A DNA stretch of 64,000 bases, from contig CAYZGU010000039.1 of assembly GCA_964478165.1 (NCBI GenBank), forward strand, positions 123,614 through 187,613, read 5' to 3'. Positions 20,011-29,256 of this stretch are shown here, in pieces. Within the stretch, counting starts at the first letter, position 1; each line of letters opens with the position of its first letter. This DNA comes from CAYZGU01 sp964478165 (GTDB taxonomy: Bacteria; Poribacteria; WGA-4E; JAJDTR01). The translations under genes were made by a program, and so were the position numbers. Below the pieces are notes generated by a model that did not search any database, was not told where the DNA came from, and worked only from the letters and a program-made list of their open reading frames with translations.

Positions 20011-21333
20011 ATGTTACAAGATGCTTGTGGAATGATAGATTTAGCTGGTGTTGCAGAGAAACTCGGACTGGCTCTTACCGCTGAGCAGATTGAGAGTTTC
20101 ACAAAGAACCATTCACAGAGTGAGACTGCCAAGCGGTTCGAGCTGCTTGCGCATTGGATGGCGCAGGTTAACTCGCAGAACCATGATGGGGTCATGCTGA
20201 CCCCAGTGATAACAAATCACCTGGCGGGAAACTCAGATTTTGGCGTGCTTCTGAACAATCTGAACTCTCTCAATGAAGAAACCCGTCAGGGTCGATTCAA
20301 CGTCGACAACCGCTTGCAGAAAGAGCTAGAGTACAAGCGATATGTTTCCGAAGCCAACCGTCAACGTGATTGGCCAAAAGAGCCTAGCGAACAGAGAAGA
20401 GAATTCGATGAACTTCCCATGTTGCCGGTTTCGCGTGATGGAGGCGAATTCGAGCTATTGATGGAAGATCGGTTCGAGGCAAAGCGAGCGGCGTACGAAG
20501 CGAAGTTGTTCCTCACATTCTTACAAGAATTTCGCTCCGGGACCGATCGGCATATCGTTGTGGTTGGCAACGAGCGCTATGGTCGACATTGGGTTGTCGA
20601 ACCACTCGAGGGATACCTTGCGGATTTTGAGTTGCGCTATGATCGCGTTCCTTCTCACAGTTCTATGCGGATGACCGTACCGCATTACCTGGAGCGATTT
20701 CAACGATCTGGTTTTCCGCCCGAGTTCATAAAGCGACTAAGTGCGGAGATGCCACACGTGGTTGTTGTGGATGAATGCAGTCCAAGACGGACAGAACATT
20801 ACACAAAACTAGCGCGTGGGGGGAGGGATTTGGTCAACTGGTTCATGGTATTCAACGATTTGCGGGCGAAGGGGAGCATCGAGCAGTACGTGGCGGACAG
20901 TACTCTTCATGTGCAGCATCTGTCCGAATTGAAGAAGTGGTATGAGTTTGCATTAGTCCGCCGACGGATTCGCGAGTGGGTTTGCCCGGGACCGATTTAC
21001 AAAATTTCACATTGGGCACCAGAGTTGAAGTCACAGGTTCTCATGGGTGACATGATTGTTCCAAGCAGCCCGCCTGATTTGAGCGATGGCAAGCCACAGG
21101 TTGTGCTTGCAAACCCCGCGATTTACCGAAGTGACGGTGATGATTTACCGTCACTTCTAAAGGGAACGCACCCGTATTACTTTAATGATCCGGAAAAGAA
21201 TGTTAGGGAAGAGATTGTTCCAGGATTTGGTTCCCATGGATTCGAGACGCGCATCGAAGGGTTTACCACGGACGAATACGTTGCCGCCGTTCAAAAGCAG
21301 ATACGTTTGGAATTGGTTTTAATGCTAGGTTGA
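20011..21333 (+). CDS. Unrecognised 440-residue protein
   Basis: The start chosen is the ATG directly preceded by GGGAGGAAAC, an excellent ribosome-binding site. I do not recognise the family. Residues 1-170 are predicted helical and highly charged. The middle (about 178-300) alternates hydrophobic strands and helices: HIVVVGNERYGRHWVVEPL near 181 and PHVVVVDECSPRR near 248, the latter a strand ending in Asp-Glu that loosely recalls nucleotide- or phosphoribosyl-binding loops; I make no functional claim. Residues 330-400 are aromatic-rich. No signal peptide or transmembrane helix, so cytoplasmic. It is convergent with the cytochrome fusion gene, with 37 bases between stops. Even composition and the strong start argue that it is real. 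Confidence 0.72.
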   Translation: MLQDACGMIDLAGVAEKLGLALTAEQIESFTKNHSQSETAKRFELLAHWMAQVNSQNHDGVMLTPVITNHLAGNSDFGVLLNNLNSLNEETRQGRFNVDNRLQKELEYKRYVSEANRQRDWPKEPSEQRREFDELPMLPVSRDGGEFELLMEDRFEAKRAAYEAKLFLTFLQEFRSGTDRHIVVVGNERYGRHWVVEPLEGYLADFELRYDRVPSHSSMRMTVPHYLERFQRSGFPPEFIKRLSAEMPHVVVVDECSPRRTEHYTKLARGGRDLVNWFMVFNDLRAKGSIEQYVADSTLHVQHLSELKKWYEFALVRRRIREWVCPGPIYKISHWAPELKSQVLMGDMIVPSSPPDLSDGKPQVVLANPAIYRSDGDDLPSLLKGTHPYYFNDPEKNVREEIVPGFGSHGFETRIEGFTTDEYVAAVQKQIRLELVLMLG

Positions 21334-21370
21334 TCGATTCGGAGGTAACACAACACGCTAAATTACTGCC

Positions 21371-24300
21371 TTATTCTTTCTCTTTCACAGGAACCGAAGC
21401 CATCTGTGTAATCCAGTCATAAATTAGTTGGACTCCCTGGCGGTCGATACGCGATGCGCCGACTGGTGGCATGTGTCCTTCGCCAAGCTGCGAGATGCGG
21501 TAGTACAGAGTCGAACGTTCAGGGTCGCCGGGCGCGACTACCATTGCATCGGGGATGCCGAATGTGTCGTGCAGCGGTCGTGCTTCAAACATCTTTGTCT
21601 TGTCATTGGCTGTTGTGAATTCTACATCGATGAGGGCGTTTCCTCCTCCTGTGTGGACGTGACAGTTGGCACAGTTCGCGTGAAGATAAGACCGCGCTCT
21701 TGCGTCAAGAGTTTCTTGCGAATTATATGGATTCACTAGTTTTGGATATGTTTCGGGCGACTTCGATAATGGCTTGCTAAATACTTTAATATGATCTAGT
21801 GTTCGCAATTGTGCGTCCGAGATGGCACCATAGTCATGTGTTTTGTTCATTTGTAGAGTGTTGAGGCCTAGCACAAAGGCCGAAGCACGGGTATGGCAAA
21901 CCATGCATTCTTTCCGGCTAGGATATCGCCAGGTTTCTTGTCTCTCCCCGTCCGGCGCTTGTGAATCCTGTATTGTAATGCCCCGGTCTATTCCTGAGGC
22001 AGGAACGAGCGTAGCATCTGTTTCGTCATCATTCCAAAAATAAGAATAGCCTGCCCATTCGTCCTCTTGCCTGGTTAGAATCCGAGTTTCCACCCGCCGC
22101 CTGGAATCTGGGTTTCCTGCCTCTAGATTTAGCCCAAGTGTTTGGACGAGCACAGTTTGGTTTGGAAATCCCCAACTTCCTGTTTCTCGGAACTCAATCT
22201 GAGCGTCGGCAGGAAGGGCGATGTACCTCTCCACGTGTGCACCGTCCGACCAGCCCGGTACATTGATTGAATAGGGAATCAGGGCGGGTGCAACGCGATG
22301 GTCCTTCACTGATGCGAACAGACCGGTGTCACTCAGGCGAGTGGGAAATTTAGCCGTCAGTCGGCGTTGAGGCGCACGTTGTAGCTCGAACAACCCTAGT
22401 CTAAGATCCAATATCAGGAGTTCACCAGCGTGGTCAACGCCGAAGCTGACGATCTGGTTGTCTGTATCCCCCAACTCCTTTTGCCAGATAATCCTCTGTC
22501 CGTCATGCTTCAACCCCCAGATTTTACCTGTAACGTAGTCCCCATAGATATAGGCACCGCGAAGTTCGGGGAACCTAGATCCGTAATATACTAGACCTCC
22601 TGTGATGGAGCGCGATTCTGCGTGAGAATGTTCAAATGTCGGCTTAACGATTGGCGTCGGTCCAGGTTTTCGGTCTAAATAAAATGGATGACTGCCCTCA
22701 TAGAGACTCCAACCATAATTTTCGCCGCGACGCGCCAGGTGAATCATCTCCCACTGGTCCTGTCCAACGTTACCTACCCACAGATTCCCAGTCTCTCGGT
22801 CGAAGCTCATGCGCCATGGGTTCCGAATTCCGTAGACCCAGATTTCGGGTCGTGCTCCGGCAATGTTAACGAATGGATTGTCTTCTGGAATCGAATAGAG
22901 CATTCCATTCCGTGGATCTGGACGATCAACATCAATTCGCATAATAGTCGCCAGGATATTGCTTAGATCCTGACCTTTTGGCTCTCTGTGCACCGCTCCC
23001 GGTTCACCGGTGAGATTGGTATCGGAATCCATGGAGCCGTCGCCGGCGGATACATAGAGGTAACCGTCAGGTCCAAATTCAAGAGCGCCGCCGTTGTGTT
23101 CGTGCGATGCCCAATCCATTATGATCTGTTCAGACGTTTCGTGAGAGTTGTACGGTGGTTGGCGGTTAACTACAAATCGTGAAACATAATTCCGTGTTTC
23201 AAATGGGGTGCCACCCTTCGGGCCGTTGCTGAAAACGTAAAGCCAGCCATTGTTCACATAGTTGGGGTGGAATGCTAACCCATAAGTCTGGCGACCAGTG
23301 TTTAGGATCAACTGCGCGTTGTCGGTTCCTCTATTGTCCTCAATCCGAAAAAGTCTCCCGGCTAAGTCTATTACAAGGAGGTTGTCTGTTCCGGGTTCAG
23401 GTTCAATGTATACGGGTTGACCAACCTGGACTTTAGCAAAGGTCTTCTTAGTTTGGACTGACAAGGCTGGCCCCGATTGTTCTTCGGTCCCTTTACCGGT
23501 CAGGGTAGATAAAAAAGCGAGCAGATCGTAAAACTGAGTGACAGTTAGAAGTTGTGAGTAGTTCGTTGGCATGGGAGAATGAATGCGAAGCCGTTTTCCG
23601 AAGCCGTGGCTGTAGACTATCTCTTCGTCGATGTCTTCTAGCTTGTTGAACGTTCTCTCAATACCACCGACGGCCAATAAGACTTCATCCTCCGTTTCGG
23701 AAATTAGTTCGCCGATGACCCGTTCGGTTTCATAGGTGGTTAGAATTGCTTTAACTGATATGTTCGACTTTAGGACAGTTTGTGGCCCATTCAAGGTTTG
23801 TAACTTAATGCTCGTTTCATCTTCTTCGATAAGACTTCCCTTGATTGCCACCGTGGAATCAGTGGGCGTGACTTGAATCCAGAAATAGCCCATTTCAGCG
23901 AGATTTGACAGTGTTTCGATGGGCTCCATGTCGAGTTTGTCAAGAAAGACTGTTTGTTCTATTTCCTCCATGTCGTCAGTTCTAGTGCGTAGCACCAGCT
24001 TTTTGTCGTTTTGCGAAACAAGCGTTCCTTGAACCACATTACCATCCATTTTGACAGTAGCCACGCCGTATCCTTGCGTTATCTGAGCATTCGGCTTGAG
24101 GGTTGATTCTTCTATATATTGGATACTATTAAATGCAGCTATATCAGTTAAATCAGGACCTGACACCACCTCACCTTCCTGTTCGGCCGTCTGATTTCCT
24201 GGTTTTTCGATGCCCGTGACGTCGTGGCAGGCAACACATTTCGCAACGTTAATGAATACGTCTCTGCCTGCCTCGGCGTTGCTTTCTAGAATCAGTGGAC

Positions 24301-24916
24301 GCCCTCCTATTTCCTTCGCGATGGTTTGGATGTCAATGGGAGGTGTGAATGGCGTTAGATCCGCGGTTGCACCTTGGTTTTGTAGAAAGGCAACAACGGC
24401 CTCAATTTCTAGATGTGATAGGCTAATCGGCGGTTTCCAGGCTGGTGTCATTGTTTGAGCATAACCAGGCAAAATGAATGCTGCGGGATCATACAGAGAC
24501 TCGATGAGGTACGCTTTCGAAGTCATGTTGGGCTTGCGTGTTGCGGCATTCTCTCCGATATTGTTTAGGCTTGGACCACGACTGTGTGCTCCGGAAGAAC
24601 CGAGATTGTGACAAGAATGGCACGTTCCTTTGCCGTTAAAGATTGTCTCACCGACCTTGACAAAAGTTTCTGGGTCCCGTTGGATGCTCAAGATCAGATT
24701 TTCTTCGGTGTTAGGATCTGGATGTCCCATCATGCCGGCTGTCGTCCATGGCACGCGGCGTTGCATCCCGAATGGCTTCGAATCTCCTAGTTGTTCTGAC
24801 GACGATGTTCCACTGTGTTGCTCCGAGAAGCCGTCAGCATTCATGCCTAGTATTAGGAAGATGGTAGGAACAATCCAAAAATGGAATGGAACAGAAAAAT
24901 ATTTAGCACCGCGCAT
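21371..24916 (-). CDS. Four-haem cytochrome c / PQQ-type sugar dehydrogenase fusion
   Basis: The start is the ATG five bases after GGAGG; an ATG four codons upstream contains that site and is rejected. The 1181-residue protein has a signal peptide (HFWIVPTIFLILGMNADG). Two N-terminal cytochrome c domains carry CHSCH (99-103) and CVACH (227-231). A beta-rich linker (about 240-480) follows. A glucose/sorbosone dehydrogenase-like propeller (about 490-830) contains HEHNGGALEFGPDGYLYVSA and YGIRNPWRMSFDRETGNLW. The C-terminal module resembles the SO_2930/HNE_0200 family with CMVCH (1004-1008) and CANCH (1082-1086). It probably oxidises a sugar or alcohol in the periplasm and passes electrons through its own haems. 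No partner genes are adjacent. Confidence 0.9.
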   Translation of the reverse strand: MRGAKYFSVPFHFWIVPTIFLILGMNADGFSEQHSGTSSSEQLGDSKPFGMQRRVPWTTAGMMGHPDPNTEENLILSIQRDPETFVKVGETIFNGKGTCHSCHNLGSSGAHSRGPSLNNIGENAATRKPNMTSKAYLIESLYDPAAFILPGYAQTMTPAWKPPISLSHLEIEAVVAFLQNQGATADLTPFTPPIDIQTIAKEIGGRPLILESNAEAGRDVFINVAKCVACHDVTGIEKPGNQTAEQEGEVVSGPDLTDIAAFNSIQYIEESTLKPNAQITQGYGVATVKMDGNVVQGTLVSQNDKKLVLRTRTDDMEEIEQTVFLDKLDMEPIETLSNLAEMGYFWIQVTPTDSTVAIKGSLIEEDETSIKLQTLNGPQTVLKSNISVKAILTTYETERVIGELISETEDEVLLAVGGIERTFNKLEDIDEEIVYSHGFGKRLRIHSPMPTNYSQLLTVTQFYDLLAFLSTLTGKGTEEQSGPALSVQTKKTFAKVQVGQPVYIEPEPGTDNLLVIDLAGRLFRIEDNRGTDNAQLILNTGRQTYGLAFHPNYVNNGWLYVFSNGPKGGTPFETRNYVSRFVVNRQPPYNSHETSEQIIMDWASHEHNGGALEFGPDGYLYVSAGDGSMDSDTNLTGEPGAVHREPKGQDLSNILATIMRIDVDRPDPRNGMLYSIPEDNPFVNIAGARPEIWVYGIRNPWRMSFDRETGNLWVGNVGQDQWEMIHLARRGENYGWSLYEGSHPFYLDRKPGPTPIVKPTFEHSHAESRSITGGLVYYGSRFPELRGAYIYGDYVTGKIWGLKHDGQRIIWQKELGDTDNQIVSFGVDHAGELLILDLRLGLFELQRAPQRRLTAKFPTRLSDTGLFASVKDHRVAPALIPYSINVPGWSDGAHVERYIALPADAQIEFRETGSWGFPNQTVLVQTLGLNLEAGNPDSRRRVETRILTRQEDEWAGYSYFWNDDETDATLVPASGIDRGITIQDSQAPDGERQETWRYPSRKECMVCHTRASAFVLGLNTLQMNKTHDYGAISDAQLRTLDHIKVFSKPLSKSPETYPKLVNPYNSQETLDARARSYLHANCANCHVHTGGGNALIDVEFTTANDKTKMFEARPLHDTFGIPDAMVVAPGDPERSTLYYRISQLGEGHMPPVGASRIDRQGVQLIYDWITQMASVPVKEKE

Positions 24917-25807
24917 GAATTCCTCCATTAAAATGTCTCATCTCTAAGTTATTCGTTCGTTTTGTTCCAACAAGCCATAAAGTCGTTGACTCCGAAGATT
25001 TTCGCATGTCGTAAAAGGAGTATTTCATCGGACCGATTTGCATCGCTCTCCTGCTCGTTTTAAAGAGTGGTCCGTATTGCTCTGCATCGGACGGAAGCGT
25101 ATCATCGAGATTGAGAAATCGCTGCCAGAGTGGTTCCAATCCGATCTAAATCAGAGAGGTCGTCCGTTTTCTGGGCAGGGGCCACTTGCGTCACCTGATT
25201 CGTGACTTTGCTTGCCAATCAACTGTTCGATTTTTGACGATAATACCTAACGTTGTCATGTGTGCATGCTTGCGTCGATGGAGTTTGTCTAATACGTGGA
25301 TGAAAGCCCGTGCGTCCTTTTGCAGAATTGCGCGCAGGCAACTATCATCGTAAAGTGTAATCTTGCACTGCACGCAGGCGGACCGTGGAACGGAATGTCT
25401 TCCTGCAACCCGTCAAGTGGGGCCGTATCGTGGGAATGAACATCGTAATGCCAACCGGTTTCGAAGGTACTAAAGTACCCACATGCGAATCGGAGCGGCA
25501 TTCGGTTCGTTCATAGCGTTCGACTAAAGTCAAGAAGACTGTCGCCAAAGTAGCACTCGATGGCAGAAGCACGTTTGGAATTGCTCTAGTCGGTCATTGT
25601 GAATCGGCCAGCGGGCGTTGCCCGGTCAACAATTTTCTCAACGCTCCCACGCATTTACGTTGGATCGGTCGAAGAGGCATGCTATGGCCGATGATATACC
25701 CGGTGCACAGTCGATTAACTCTTTGTTGATCGACTGTGCACATGTGTGACTACCTCGCTTGTTTGGTGGCATCTGAGTGTGATTAGGGATTGTATGACTG
25801 CGGAAAT
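24917..25807. other. Intergenic stretch of 0.9 kb, no supported gene
   Basis: This separates two minus-strand genes. Several minus-strand frames of 60-75 codons (25191-25572) overlap each other. One of them (25289-25501) has a protein-like composition (HYDVHSHDTAPLDGLQEDIP), so a decayed gene is possible, but no family can be named. A perfect inverted repeat lies at 25703-25741. Confidence 0.4.
25703..25741. terminator. Perfect 13-bp inverted repeat (terminator-like hairpin)
   Basis: GTGCACAGTCGAT at 25703-25715 is repeated exactly in inverted form at 25729-25741, with a 13-base loop. It lies 67 bases past the stop of the minus-strand M81 peptidase gene, so it could fold at the end of that transcript. 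No U-run follows on either strand, so a factor-independent terminator is not certain; it could also be an operator or RNA-protecting hairpin. Confidence 0.45.
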
Positions 25808-27277
25808 CTAAATCTTGTGCAGTGGGTAGAGCTTCCGACTGGGTTTGTGAAATTTCAGCGCTCCATCGGCTGGTCCCTGCGCACTTGGCTCGGATACCGC
25901 GTGGATATCGCCCGCCCAGGATTCGAAGCCTTGGCGGAAATGTACGGTGGATTTGATTCCGATGTACCGCATGTTTTGCGGATTAAGGCCAAGTGTTTGT
26001 GAGAATGCAGTATCATAAGGTTGCTCACGTTCCGTGACTAGTAGCACATGAATCCCATCTTGTCTGATGTATGCTGAAGGCCCCATGCTGCCGTCCAACC
26101 CCGCGTTTCTCGGTCCTCCATAGCGGAAATGCCCATCTGATAGTGCGACAACTTGGGCTGTCATCCGTACCGGTTTGCCCTGAAGCGTCGATGATTTTGC
26201 GCCAACATCCAAAGTCAAGGTTGCTCCTACTCCAGCCTTCTCACACTCTGCCACTGCGGACGGATCCACAATGTAAAGGATGCAGGCATCTTGTAGGCCA
26301 ACATCGATGAAGGTCTGCAAGATGCCCGTGCTATCGCCTGGTGAACCCCCTCCGGTATTGTCATTTCTATCCGCAAATATAATGGGAAATTTCGCGTGGC
26401 CTTCAGTATCCTCCAACGCCTCGCGAGTCGTCGGCATTGGAGAATGCCAGTCCGCCCGACGTTTCCAAATCCATTCAGCTAACTCGTCTGCATACTCCTG
26501 TGCTAATTGTAGATTATTATCCGTGACGATGTAAACTGAGGCGCCTAGGTCAGCGATGTCAGCTAACGGATAGCATGTGGCAATGGAGCCGCAGATTACC
26601 CCCGGTTGTGATTCTATGCGGTGTAACTCCGCAATTGCCTCTCGCATTGGGGAATGTTCGGTAACCTGATTCATCCCCCAAACCAGAGGTATTTGATGAA
26701 GTGCCATGGTGGGGTGAATCTCATCTCGGAGCATACGGATTAGGACCTCCACACATTCGCCGCTCCGCTCCGCTTGATCGATTTCGGGGTAAGTCTCTCG
26801 CCCAATTAAGACGTCCGCTTTCTCAATCATGCGCAACGAGACGTTGGAGTGAATATCCAACTGCGCCAGAACGGGTACTCCAGATCCCACCAGATTACGA
26901 ACGGCAGTCAGGATGTGGCCTTCACCGTCGTCAATCCCCTCAGCCACCATCGCGCCGTGTAATTCGAGGAGCACGCCGTCGATTTTTCCTGCTGCCTGGA
27001 TTCCATCTAAGAGATCTTTGAGGATTGCATCGAATATTTCCCGCGGTGTTGGAGCGCTAGGGTGGGCGTTGGCAAATATTGTCGGAACAAGCTCGAAACC
27101 ATGCCTTTCCGCCCCTTCGATGAATCCACCAATTGGCGTATTCGTCCCGCGAAACTTCTCAAAAATCTCTTTTCCGCGCAAATAGCCAAAGCGCTGATCT
27201 CGGTAACTCTCCCAAGTAGTAGCTACCGGGGTGAAAGTGCTAGTCTCATGAGCAATTGCACCTGTGACCACTCGCAT
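25808..27277 (-). CDS. M81 family metallopeptidase (MlrC-like)
   Basis: A 489-residue protein of the M81/DUF1485 family, whose founder MlrC degrades linearised microcystin fragments; most members have unknown substrates. It shows the N-terminal block IAHETSTFTP, GVLLELHGAMVAEG, AQLDIHSNVS, ADVLIGRETYPEIDQAERS, the glycine-rich IIFADRNDNTGGGSPGDST, and C-terminal IGIKSTVHFRQGFE. Conserved Asp/His residues (HGAM, LDIHSN) are candidate zinc ligands. No signal peptide. It follows the tandem DUF5069 gene by 28 bases, so the two are probably one operon. Confidence 0.92.
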   Translation of the reverse strand: MRVVTGAIAHETSTFTPVATTWESYRDQRFGYLRGKEIFEKFRGTNTPIGGFIEGAERHGFELVPTIFANAHPSAPTPREIFDAILKDLLDGIQAAGKIDGVLLELHGAMVAEGIDDGEGHILTAVRNLVGSGVPVLAQLDIHSNVSLRMIEKADVLIGRETYPEIDQAERSGECVEVLIRMLRDEIHPTMALHQIPLVWGMNQVTEHSPMREAIAELHRIESQPGVICGSIATCYPLADIADLGASVYIVTDNNLQLAQEYADELAEWIWKRRADWHSPMPTTREALEDTEGHAKFPIIFADRNDNTGGGSPGDSTGILQTFIDVGLQDACILYIVDPSAVAECEKAGVGATLTLDVGAKSSTLQGKPVRMTAQVVALSDGHFRYGGPRNAGLDGSMGPSAYIRQDGIHVLLVTEREQPYDTAFSQTLGLNPQNMRYIGIKSTVHFRQGFESWAGDIHAVSEPSAQGPADGALKFHKPSRKLYPLHKI

Positions 27278-27305
27278 TTACTTAATCCTCCCTTTTCTTT
27301 CTGAC

Positions 27306-28163
27306 TTACTCTGGAAAGTCATGTGCGTCTTCCGAATCAAGTAGATCAAGGAAGGTCGTGAGATCTGTCCGCCCTACAGCGCGTGCCCTTCCTTCAAATA
27401 CTTCTCGTACTTCGTCGTTCCAGGGACCACGTGCACGTCGTTCACTGTTCCAGTCTGTGATTTCTTGATCCGGCCTGTTAACATGGGCGAGTAGCCAAGA
27501 GGCAAGTCCCGCATCGCCAGGGTTTTGACGAGCGCCGTCGAGGAATCCATCCGCGGTTAATCCAATGAATTCTAGGACGTTTTTGTCGAGTCCGGAATCT
27601 TCTCCATATTTGTAATCACCGAGCGTTCTTGCTAGTTTCGCCCTTGCTTTGTCCGCCATCCGCGCCAGACACACAATGCCTATCAGGCACCCTGAGTGAG
27701 GACTGCGCGGTGGTTGATTAGTGAGATTGGTGGGTGATCCAAAATCATGTGAATCTTCGGCATCCAGGAGGTCAAACATTGTTTTAATGTCCGATCTGTT
27801 GATGTTCGCTTTCCGTGTGTCAAAGCGTTGACGTGCTTCTTCATCGGTTACAGCTGGCTTCAGATTCCGGAGCGGTTCATTATGAGTCTTAATCTCTTCT
27901 ATCGTCTTCGTAATCTTTGCTTTCAAATAGGTGTTCAGTGATTTGCTGTCGGGGCAAGCCTTGACGATCTCTAAAAAACCTTCAGGTGAAATGTCCAAGA
28001 ATTGTAACGTCCGAGCATCGAGTCCCGAATCATGGCCGAATCGGTACTGCCCAATAGTGCCGTTTAGCTGCGCACGGGCTTTATCTGCTGCGCGTGCGGC
28101 TCCCATTAAACCGAGAACACTGGTATTAAAGGGACTCCGTGGTGGTTGTTTCGTCAGATCCAT
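27306..28163 (-). CDS. Tandem DUF5069 protein
   Basis: 285 residues made of two copies of a DUF5069-like domain (about 1-142 and 148-285). Each copy starts LTKQPPRSP / LTNQPPRSP, continues ADKARAQL / ADKARAKL, then an LDARTLQFLDI / LDKNVLEFIGL block, and ends FDLLDAEDSHDF / LDLLDSEDAHDF. DUF5069 proteins usually carry one domain of about 140 residues, and their function is unknown. No signal peptide or membrane segment. It lies first in a probable two-gene operon with the M81 peptidase and is divergent from the creatininase gene. Confidence 0.85.
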   Translation of the reverse strand: MDLTKQPPRSPFNTSVLGLMGAARAADKARAQLNGTIGQYRFGHDSGLDARTLQFLDISPEGFLEIVKACPDSKSLNTYLKAKITKTIEEIKTHNEPLRNLKPAVTDEEARQRFDTRKANINRSDIKTMFDLLDAEDSHDFGSPTNLTNQPPRSPHSGCLIGIVCLARMADKARAKLARTLGDYKYGEDSGLDKNVLEFIGLTADGFLDGARQNPGDAGLASWLLAHVNRPDQEITDWNSERRARGPWNDEVREVFEGRARAVGRTDLTTFLDLLDSEDAHDFPE

Positions 28164-28281
28164 CTAGAAGCTCCTCATAAAAGCGAATAAAGTTATAGGT
28201 TTTGGATAACGGAAATCTTCCTTCGGAGAATTCAAGAGACATTATATGTCAGTCGTCTATGAAGATCAAGCAAAATTTGGC

Positions 28282-28310
28282 TTGACGCGTCACGGAAAAC
28301 TTGTTAAGAT
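28282..28310 (+). promoter_or_regulatory. Candidate sigma70-type promoter for the 28.5-38 kb cluster
   Basis: TTGACG at 28282-28287 and TAAGAT at 28305-28310 are separated by exactly 17 bases, matching the consensus -35 (5 of 6) and -10 (4 of 6). It points towards the creatininase gene, with a leader of about 220 bases. Sequence resemblance only. Confidence 0.42.
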
Positions 28311-28540
28311 ACGCTCTCTATGTGTTAGCCACCAGGATAGTGACTTCCATCAAATGTGTCGTTCCTGAGTGCTTGGTGCATTTTCGACACTTTGAACGAA
28401 ATTTCACGCGAATTGAAGTTAGGTGGCAATTTTAGTGATGTTCCCAATGGCCTGAACTATGTTTGTCAGTTCCGGGATTCAAACTTAGCAGGTGCAAACA
28501 GCCAAAACTTTCATTCTCTCTGTGTCAAGAGGAGATTTAA

Positions 28541-29221
28541 ATGCCCGATCAGAATGTATTGTTAGGAGAACTAACGCGTAAAGAGCTTGGAGAAGCCATC
28601 TCGAGTGGTGAAATCAAAGGGGCAATTGTTCCAACTGGTGCTTGTGAACAGCACCAGGATCATTTGGCGATGATTCATGATACTGCTAGTATCACAGAAA
28701 TAGCACTACGTGTTGCCACGAACTTCCATCCACGGATTCTGGTGACACCGACTATTGGCATGTCTGTGTCCGAACACCACATGGACCGTGGGGGAGCGCT
28801 AACCATACGGCCTGAAATTTTTGCGGAATATGTTTATGACGTTTGTCATAGTTTGAAGAGGCTTGGCGTTCCAAAAGTAATGGTGCTGAATGGACACGGC
28901 GGAAATAAGTGGCAGAACCTTGAACCCAAAGTGCCGGATCAGATGAAGCAACTCTCAGATCTTGGTATCTCCTATGTTACCTATTGGGAGACTTGTCCGC
29001 AATCGTTCTATGAAGCGCACCTCGAGAAAGAGCGGAGTGCTGGGCATGCCGGTGAGTTCGAGACCTCATTTGCCATGGTTAGTTTTCCTGAACGAATTCG
29101 GACAAATCAGGTTAACTTCGACAATGCGAAACTCGCTACAATTCCCAAAGGTGGACAGATTCTCAATGCCATCATCGAAGGCGTCACCGGTAGAGTAGAG
29201 CAGATGCTCGATGAAGCGTAG
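28541..29221 (+). CDS. Creatininase family amidohydrolase
   Basis: A 226-residue member of the creatininase/creatinine amidohydrolase family (zinc- or manganese-dependent; members open cyclic amides such as creatinine or formylated pyrimidines). Metal-binding residues are visible: Glu36, His38 and His41 in TGACEQHQDHL, Asp47, His119 in LNGHGGN, and Glu172/Glu174 in HAGEFETS. GAGGAG stands eight bases before the ATG. It is the first gene of a long co-directional run and is followed 35 bases later by a sugar isomerase-like gene. The true substrate is unknown. Confidence 0.93.
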   Translation: MPDQNVLLGELTRKELGEAISSGEIKGAIVPTGACEQHQDHLAMIHDTASITEIALRVATNFHPRILVTPTIGMSVSEHHMDRGGALTIRPEIFAEYVYDVCHSLKRLGVPKVMVLNGHGGNKWQNLEPKVPDQMKQLSDLGISYVTYWETCPQSFYEAHLEKERSAGHAGEFETSFAMVSFPERIRTNQVNFDNAKLATIPKGGQILNAIIEGVTGRVEQMLDEA

Positions 29222-29256
29222 TCAGTGCGGATTTCACCGCAGAAAGGAGAGTTGCC

